Source: an uncultured Collinsella sp. (GTDB taxonomy: Bacteria; Actinomycetota; Coriobacteriia; Coriobacteriales; Coriobacteriaceae). Taken from it: a stretch of DNA of 19,167 bases. Position numbers and translations under genes: made by a program. The stretch is from contig URTZ01000017.1 of NCBI GenBank assembly GCA_900550825.1, positions 1 through 19,167 on the forward strand, read 5' to 3'. Shown here one piece after another: positions 14,800 to 19,167 of this stretch (position 1 is the first letter of the stretch; every line of letters starts with the position of its first letter). The notes beneath the pieces were generated by a model. It ran no database searches and had not been told where the DNA came from. It was given only the letters and a program-made list of their open reading frames with translations.

Positions 14800-14923
14800 G
14801 GTCATTGTTCTTTAGGGAACGGTCAATCGCATAGAACCATGAAGACGGCCGTCCAACGGCCGTGGTTTGTTGCGCCGTTCCGCCTCCGTCATCTGCCACA
14901 TCTGCACCTGATTGGAAAGAACA
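14800..14923 (+). other. GC-rich leader of the SAM methyltransferase
   Basis: This untranslated stretch has a weak GTTC/GAAC hairpin near 14809. A stronger hairpin follows, ACGGCCG-TCCAA-CGGCCGT near 14845-14863, followed by GGTTTGTTG. GGTCA occurs twice (about 14800 and 14821). I see no gene and no known riboswitch consensus in it. Confidence 0.35.
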
Positions 14924-15661
14924 ATGCAATCCCAGGAATCTCAATCCTTCCCAAAAGCCAGCAGCTTCGACACGGCACTCGTGCGCTCTAAGATTATGGG
15001 GCCCAATCCCCTCAAGCTCTGCGAAGAGCTGCTTCACGGTGCACGTATCCCCCGCGGTGCCCGCGTCTGCGACCTTGGATCGGGCACCGGCATCACCAGC
15101 GCCCTGCTTGCCCGCGAATACGGGCTTGACACGTACGCTGTCGATCTGTGGAGCGACCCCGAGGAGAACCGCGCGTTCTTTGATTCGCTCGACATTTCGC
15201 GCGACACGATTCACCCCGTTCAGGCGGACGCCTCGCAGGGCCTGCCGTTTGAGCGCGACTTTTTTGATGCGGTCGTGAGCATCGACTCGTACAACTACTA
15301 CGGCCGCGATCCGCACTACTTGGGCGAGCGCCTGCTCCCCTACGTAAAGCAAGGTGGGATGCTCTACTTAAGCATCCCCGGCATGGTCCGCGACTGCCGC
15401 GACAATCTGCCCAACTGCCTGCTCAAATCATGGACACCCGAGCAGCTCGACTATATGCACGACATAGCCTGGTGGCGTGCGATGATCGAGCCGACCACCG
15501 GCGTCAAGATTGTCTCGATGCAACCCATGCTCTGCACCAACGAGGCATGGGCAGACTGGCTCGCCTGCGACAACGAGTACGCAGCGGGCGACCGCGCTGC
15601 CGTTGAAGCCGGCGCGCTCAGATACCTCAATACCATCGCAATCGTGCTGAGGAAGCTCTAA
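14924..15661 (+). CDS. Class I SAM-dependent methyltransferase
   Basis: The 245-residue protein carries a Rossmann-type methyltransferase domain. Motif I is VCDLGSGTG at 48-56, motif II is about TYAVDLW, and a motif IV-like segment is FFDAVVSIDSYNYYG. The N-terminus has 'SSFDTALVRSKIMGPNPLKLCEELL', a helix pair often seen in small-molecule methyltransferases. The substrate cannot be named. ATG 14924 is preferred: GGAAAGA lies just upstream, and an in-frame TTG at 14912 would overlap that site. A perfect terminator follows the stop by 6 bp, so the gene appears monocistronic, with a leader of up to about 170 nt. Confidence 0.88.
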   Translation: MQSQESQSFPKASSFDTALVRSKIMGPNPLKLCEELLHGARIPRGARVCDLGSGTGITSALLAREYGLDTYAVDLWSDPEENRAFFDSLDISRDTIHPVQADASQGLPFERDFFDAVVSIDSYNYYGRDPHYLGERLLPYVKQGGMLYLSIPGMVRDCRDNLPNCLLKSWTPEQLDYMHDIAWWRAMIEPTTGVKIVSMQPMLCTNEAWADWLACDNEYAAGDRAAVEAGALRYLNTIAIVLRKL

Positions 15662-15667
15662 ACAACA

Positions 15668-15709
15668 GCCGCGCGAGATCGTAGACATACGGCCTCGCGC
15701 GGCTTTTTT
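15668..15709 (+). terminator. Intrinsic terminator of the SAM methyltransferase gene
   Basis: GCCGCGCGAG (15668-15677) and CTCGCGCGGC (15694-15703) form a perfect 10-bp stem with a 16-nt loop, followed by six T's (15704-15709). This is the clearest intrinsic terminator in the window. Confidence 0.92.
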
Positions 15710-15745
15710 CTTACCATGAGCTTTTAGCGAGCAGGCCCGTAGTCG

Positions 15746-16537
15746 TTACATCCTCACGCCGGGCTTGGGATGCTTGTACTGACCGTGGGAGGCCGTGCGT
15801 TTACCGCGTGAGATGGCAAACTTGGGACAGCAGTGCAGGCAACGGAGGCAGGCGGCGCACTCCGGCCTTGTCCAGACGGGAAGCCCGTCACGCATCTCAA
15901 TTGCCGCCATGGGGCAGCGCTTGGCGCAGAGGCCGCAATCGATGCAGAGATCGTCATCGACAGCAAACTTGCTCGTCCGTTGCATGCGCGGCAGCCCAAA
16001 CGCATGATACGCGCACGATGCAAACAGGGGCACGCGATGGCGCATCATATTGCCCGTGCGCCGCTCCCGCACCGCCTCGATCACGGCATCAATCTGCGCC
16101 TCGGCAGCTCTATTGATACCCTCAACCTTTTGAGGGTCAGACAGGTCGAAAACAGGCGTCCAGGTATCGGGCATCTTGACGCTCATCGCCGCATCTAACT
16201 CGAGCCCACGCTCGTGTAGCAGATCGCGGGCAAACTTGGCCGATTGGCCGGTCGTCGAACCGTACGTCGAAACATAGAACGTATAGGGGCGCTCGCCGCC
16301 CTTTGTACCGGCAACAATCGACAGGTCGGCAGTCTTCAAAAACTCGATCATCGGTGTCGGCAGACCCCAGGCATACACCGGAGCAACAAATCCCAGTTGG
16401 CGGGGACCTTCCGCCAAGGCAAGGCGAAAGGCCTCGGCATCAAAACGCTCAATCGACATAACCCTGTCGTCCGTCGCCGCCGCAATGCGACGCGCCACAT
16501 GCTCGCTGTTCCCTGTCGCGCTAAAGTACAGGATCAT
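15746..16537 (-). CDS. EFR1-type flavodoxin-ferredoxin fusion protein
   Basis: The 263-residue protein joins an N-terminal flavodoxin-like domain (MILYFSATGNSEHVARRIA, the FMN-phosphate loop; PVYAWGLPTPM at about 52-62) to a C-terminal double-cluster ferredoxin. The latter has C198-x2-C201-x2-C204-x3-C208-P and C227-x2-C230-x2-C233-x3-C237-P, each able to hold a [4Fe-4S] cluster. Such EFR1-family proteins are cytoplasmic electron carriers of anaerobes; the partner enzyme is unknown. ATG 16537 is chosen because the flavodoxin strand begins there; AGGGG lies about 8 nt upstream. The open frame runs further upstream, but that part overlaps the ClC gene and has no domain. It follows the ClC gene by 35 bp. 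Confidence 0.92.
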   Translation of the reverse strand: MILYFSATGNSEHVARRIAAATDDRVMSIERFDAEAFRLALAEGPRQLGFVAPVYAWGLPTPMIEFLKTADLSIVAGTKGGERPYTFYVSTYGSTTGQSAKFARDLLHERGLELDAAMSVKMPDTWTPVFDLSDPQKVEGINRAAEAQIDAVIEAVRERRTGNMMRHRVPLFASCAYHAFGLPRMQRTSKFAVDDDLCIDCGLCAKRCPMAAIEMRDGLPVWTRPECAACLRCLHCCPKFAISRGKRTASHGQYKHPKPGVRM

Positions 16538-16572
16538 CTCGTACCCCTGGAATTGACTCGTGAAAAACCGCG

Positions 16573-17862
16573 CTACTTGCGCAGCGGCTTGGGCAGTGGA
16601 ATGCCGGCGGCGATAACGGCCGCGATGATCATGCAGACGATACCCTTGAGTGGGAAGCACATGAGCAGCAGGCCCACGACCATGACCGGCTGACGCATGA
16701 CCGCACCCATCGTCGATGCCGTGCAGACGGCGACGCAAAAGACCGGATCTGCGCCGGTGAGGATGGCAAGGCCATAGCCCAAGCTTACGCCCGAGAAGAT
16801 AACCGGGAAGAAGTGGCCGCCGCGCCAACCAAGGTTGATGAGGGCGGGCGTCAGCATGGCCTTAACAAGACCGGTCGCGATAAGCACGCCAGCGGGAATG
16901 GTCAGGTAGGTTTCCATGAGCACGTCGGCCTGAGTCTCGCCGGCAAACATGGTGTAGGGCAGGACCGTGCCACAGATGGCGAGTGCCAGACCGGCCAGCA
17001 TGGCCTTGACGACAGGACGCTCCCCTATTGCATGGGCAAGCGCTTCGCTCGCGTGCTCAGAGACAAAGTACAGCCAGCCGCAGATTGTTCCGATCAACGA
17101 CAGAGGGACGAGCCAGGTAAGCTCTAGGTTGCCCACCTCGGCGGACTCGAACCTGGGCATGCCCATGCCGCCGCCCACAAGCTGGCCAAGCAGCAGGTAG
17201 GTGCCCAGACCGCCGGCAATCGCAATACCGTAGACCACCGTCTTTTGCGCCTTGGGCAGCTTGATGGTGATCTCGCCGGACGCGGAGCCCTCGTCGCCGT
17301 CGGCACTACCGGCAAGCGGCGCCACAAAGCCAAAGACGGGCGCGGTAAAGAGCGCCGTCAGGGCAGCCTGGGTACCCAGCAGCGTGAGCTCCCTAAACTC
17401 GGCGCCAAAGCGACGCATACGGTCGCCGACCCAGCTGCACAGACCCGCGATAACGCCGGTCAGGCCGGCCTCCGGTCCAATGCTTCCGCCAAACAGCAGC
17501 GGCAGCAATGCCGCGAGCGAAAGCTTGCCCAGGTTGTCGTACGGGTAGCGTCCGTCTTGCTTAACCTTAGCCATCACCTGGTTGAGGTCATCGGTCTTGG
17601 TGCCTGTCATCTTTTCGTACAGACCGATTAACAGGCCGCCCAGCAGACAGACAAAAAACGGGTACGGCAAAAAGCCAAACGGGCCGCTGGCAAGCTCGGG
17701 CGAAGCGACGCCCAGCGCGTACGGAATCTCGGTCCATAGATAGTCGATACCGTGCTCCATCGCAAAAAAGAACAGCCAGACCGCGGCACCTGCGAACGCA
17801 CCGGTCACGGCAACGCTAACTAAAAACAGCGCGCGGTTTGTGGGTTTGGCAAGGTTATCCAT
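16573..17862 (-). CDS. ClC-type chloride channel/antiporter
   Basis: The 429-residue membrane protein belongs to the ClC family, whose bacterial members exchange Cl- (or F-) for H+ or conduct anions. It lacks C-terminal CBS domains and has normal bacterial length. The helix-D to F region has GGSIGPEAG (125-133), where most family members have GREGP; the glutamate (131) is in a shifted place. The later motif GWRGGHFFP (345-353) corresponds to the GxFxP selectivity region. GGGAGG lies before ATG 17862. It is first of a probable two-gene operon with EFR1. Exchange with protons and choice of anion cannot be settled from sequence. Confidence 0.9.
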   Translation of the reverse strand: MDNLAKPTNRALFLVSVAVTGAFAGAAVWLFFFAMEHGIDYLWTEIPYALGVASPELASGPFGFLPYPFFVCLLGGLLIGLYEKMTGTKTDDLNQVMAKVKQDGRYPYDNLGKLSLAALLPLLFGGSIGPEAGLTGVIAGLCSWVGDRMRRFGAEFRELTLLGTQAALTALFTAPVFGFVAPLAGSADGDEGSASGEITIKLPKAQKTVVYGIAIAGGLGTYLLLGQLVGGGMGMPRFESAEVGNLELTWLVPLSLIGTICGWLYFVSEHASEALAHAIGERPVVKAMLAGLALAICGTVLPYTMFAGETQADVLMETYLTIPAGVLIATGLVKAMLTPALINLGWRGGHFFPVIFSGVSLGYGLAILTGADPVFCVAVCTASTMGAVMRQPVMVVGLLLMCFPLKGIVCMIIAAVIAAGIPLPKPLRK

Positions 17863-17901
17863 CGGGTCCTCCCGCGGTCAAAGTCGACATAGTTATGTTT
17901 T

Positions 17902-17907
17902 ATTGTA
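17902..17907 (-). promoter_or_regulatory. Candidate -10 box of the ClC gene
   Basis: The minus strand reads CTCTACAATAAAAC, about 40 bp before the ClC start. No -35 hexamer is evident. A near-palindrome, CCGTCTGCG/CGCAAACGG at 17934-17952, lies just upstream and may be an operator or part of the end of the LOG transcript. Confidence 0.4.
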
Positions 17908-17987
17908 GAGCGAGCGTTGCCCGAACGAGCCAACCGTCTGCGCCGCAAACGGCACCATTGGGAGTCATAGTGGGACAGGCTCAAGAC

Positions 17988-18521
17988 TTATCCGTTGATA
18001 ATCGAGGCAATCTCGCGCAAATCGTCGGCAAAGTAAATGCCTTGCTGGCGCTGCGGGCTCGATAAACCCTTATCGATCATGTGCCCGAGCAGCGCCTTGA
18101 GGTCGTTGTAGTAACCGTCCAGGTTATACAGGATGCACGGAGCACTCAGGTGCCCCAACGACACCGCGGACATGACCTCGGCAATCTCCTCGAGCGTGCC
18201 CGTCCCACCGGGAAAGGCGATGAACGCATCGCCGAGCTCAATCATCTTGGCCTTGCGCTCCGCCATATCGCTCGTCACGATGAGGTCGTCGATACTGTCA
18301 TGTTGAAACTCGGCCTCGATAAAAAAGCTCGGCTCCACACCCGTCACGTGTCCGCCAGCATCGAGCACGCTATCGGCGAGCGCGCCCATCAGGCCCGATT
18401 TGGACCCGCCGTATACCAGCGCGTGTCCATTGGCGCCAATCCAGTTGCCCAGCTCCTGCACCGCGGGCAGAAACGCCGGGTCATTGCCAGTGTTGGCACC
18501 CAGGTACACGGTGATGTTCAT
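17988..18521 (-). CDS. LOG family protein (TIGR00730 type)
   Basis: The 177-residue protein has the Rossmann fold of the LOG (LONELY GUY) family, many of which are cytokinin-riboside 5'-monophosphate phosphoribohydrolases. In bacteria, members may cleave AMP or other nucleotide monophosphates. It has GGSKSGLMG at 38-46, 'MAERKAKM' at 86-93 (conserved R and K) and the diagnostic PGGTGTLEE at 104-112. ATG 18521 matches the first strand MNITVYLGAN; the frame extends upstream to 18644, but that part overlaps the ion channel gene and looks non-coding. GGGAGA lies just before the ATG. It follows the ion channel gene by 34 bp and is probably co-transcribed. The substrate in this organism is unknown. 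Confidence 0.93.
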   Translation of the reverse strand: MNITVYLGANTGNDPAFLPAVQELGNWIGANGHALVYGGSKSGLMGALADSVLDAGGHVTGVEPSFFIEAEFQHDSIDDLIVTSDMAERKAKMIELGDAFIAFPGGTGTLEEIAEVMSAVSLGHLSAPCILYNLDGYYNDLKALLGHMIDKGLSSPQRQQGIYFADDLREIASIING

Positions 18522-18555
18522 ATTTGTCTCCCTGTTGTGGCGCACGACGTTCGTC

Positions 18556-18981
18556 TTAGCGCTGACGTCGACGATACTCGCGCACGCGACGCGAAAGATC
18601 GGCGAGCTCGTCGCGATCGAGCTCTTCCAAATGCTCCAGATCATCCATAAAGCGCGCCATGGTGTCCTTTTGACGCATCTTGATAAGCGTATTGCAGTAG
18701 TTCACCGCCACGCCCGTGCGCATGGCGATGTAGAAGATGCTGATGACGCTCAAGATGACGGTAATGGCGCGGGCGACCGGCGTCTCGGCCGGAATATCGC
18801 CAAAGCCGATGGTCGATACCGTCTCAAAGCTAAACCACAGCCCATCGCCAAACGTAAGGGTCGTGGGTTCGGACAGCCAGACAGCCGTTGAGCAGAGCAG
18901 ATAGAAGACGAGAAACAGGCCCGTAATGCGCACAAAACCGGCCTGACGCAACACATCGGCAAGCGTCCTCAGCTTTTTCAT
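18556..18981 (-). CDS. Two-helix potassium channel (Ion_trans_2 type)
   Basis: The 141-residue protein has one membrane helix (about 17-37), a pore loop and a second helix (about 68-92). The loop contains TVSTIGFGD (54-62), the K+ selectivity filter signature TxGFGD. The C-terminal third (about 100-141) is charged and helical (MARFMDDLEHLEELDRDELADL) and carries no RCK or cyclic-nucleotide domain. A tetramer in the membrane is expected. ATG 18981 is chosen because GGAAGGGG lies about 5 nt before it; an in-frame TTG at 19002 is less likely. A GACAAT box and a palindromic repeat lie directly upstream. The LOG gene follows 34 bp after its stop. Confidence 0.93.
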   Translation of the reverse strand: MKKLRTLADVLRQAGFVRITGLFLVFYLLCSTAVWLSEPTTLTFGDGLWFSFETVSTIGFGDIPAETPVARAITVILSVISIFYIAMRTGVAVNYCNTLIKMRQKDTMARFMDDLEHLEELDRDELADLSRRVREYRRRQR

Positions 18982-19021
18982 CGCGACCCCTTCCGCGGAC
19001 AATCAATCACGTTCGCTCGGT

Positions 19022-19027
19022 ATTGTC
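19022..19027 (-). promoter_or_regulatory. Candidate -10 box of the ion channel gene
   Basis: The minus strand reads ATGTGGGACAATACC, about 41 bp before the start. The 13-mer around it (19021-19033) is identical to that before rsmJ (1971-1983). The upstream side runs directly into the palindrome at 19044. Confidence 0.4.
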
Positions 19028-19043
19028 CCACATCCGGCAATTA

Positions 19044-19108
19044 GGGACGTTCCTTTCCTGCCGGCAGAAAGGGACTGTCCCCAACTGCCGGCAGGAAAGG
19101 AACGTCCC
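19044..19108. repeat. Perfect 24-bp palindrome with GGGACGTTCC core
   Basis: The arms at 19044-19067 and 19085-19108 are exact 24-nt inverted repeats. Each runs GGGACGTTCCTTTCC and ends in the self-complementary CTGCCGGCAG. The 17-nt loop contains GGGACTGTCCC (19071-19081), itself a dyad. The core is shared with the element at 3745-3802. It is probably a member of a dispersed palindromic repeat family. Confidence 0.85.
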
Positions 19109-19127
19109 CATCTGCCAAGTGCCAAAC

Positions 19128-19166
19128 GGTGCCCCGTTTAACGGCGTGCGGCCCAAACGGGGCACC
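19128..19166. terminator. Hairpin at the window edge
   Basis: GGTGCCCCGTTT (19128-19139) and AAACGGGGCACC (19155-19166) form a perfect 12-bp stem with a 15-nt loop. It may terminate a gene lying beyond the right edge. No T-run can be judged because the window ends one base later. Confidence 0.55.
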
Positions 19167-19167
19167 T

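Noticed and set aside
16538..16828. Upstream extension of the EFR1 reading frame
   Set aside because: It overlaps the ClC coding region and encodes arginine-rich sequence without a domain; the flavodoxin strand starts at the ATG at 16537.
18522..18644. Upstream extension of the LOG reading frame
   Set aside because: It overlaps the ion channel gene and lacks a ribosome binding site; the family's first strand starts at 18521.

Overview
The window looks like chromosomal DNA from a high-GC gut actinobacterium of the Coriobacteriia, most likely Collinsella or a close relative. This is inferred from GC-rich codon use, protein style, AAGGAG-type ribosome binding sites and gene content. No marker gene was compared with a database. 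I recognise 22 protein-coding genes. I found no rRNA, tRNA, CRISPR array, prophage module or intact transposase.

Layout. 1-289: no convincing gene, but a -10-like box and a strong hairpin. 290-2113: GNAT acetyltransferase (-), divergent small zinc-ribbon protein (+), rsmJ (-) and a tiny membrane protein (-). 2343-3688: four-helix membrane protein (+) convergent with rlmA (-). 3745-3802: a perfect 24-bp palindrome. 3867-7203: MATE exporter (+), LysR regulator (-) and a divergent EamA-type permease (+). 7292-11250: ung (+), then on the minus strand prfC, a queuosine-precursor-type (VUT) transporter and a short-chain dehydrogenase. 11251-11718: a 468-bp intergenic region holding three tandem ~80-bp dyad units. 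11719-13699: a GntR/ABC ATPase/ABC permease operon. 13768-15661: a second EamA permease and a SAM methyltransferase behind a structured leader. 15746-18981: four minus-strand genes, in transcription order two-helix K+ channel, LOG hydrolase, ClC protein and EFR1 flavodoxin-ferredoxin. 19003-19167: palindromic repeats.

Functional themes. Housekeeping translation and DNA repair (rsmJ, rlmA, prfC, ung) are interleaved with membrane transport (MATE, two EamA, VUT, ABC, ClC, K+ channel). Regulators sit beside their probable targets: LysR is divergent from an EamA permease, and a YtrA-type GntR heads an ABC operon.

The most unusual features are non-coding. First, a three-unit array of inverted repeats with conserved arm TTTGTCTCGATCTGTAACA and ~80-bp period between prfC and the GntR operon; its halves can also pair across units. 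Second, a family of GGGACGTTC-core palindromes at 3745 and 19044, with a probable decayed relative at 2835; the first two lie just upstream of minus-strand genes that have a GACAAT -10 box. Third, a leader with a possible pseudoknot before the VUT transporter. Fourth, a hairpin-rich leader before the SAM methyltransferase. Start codons were re-chosen by ribosome-binding-site position for several genes.
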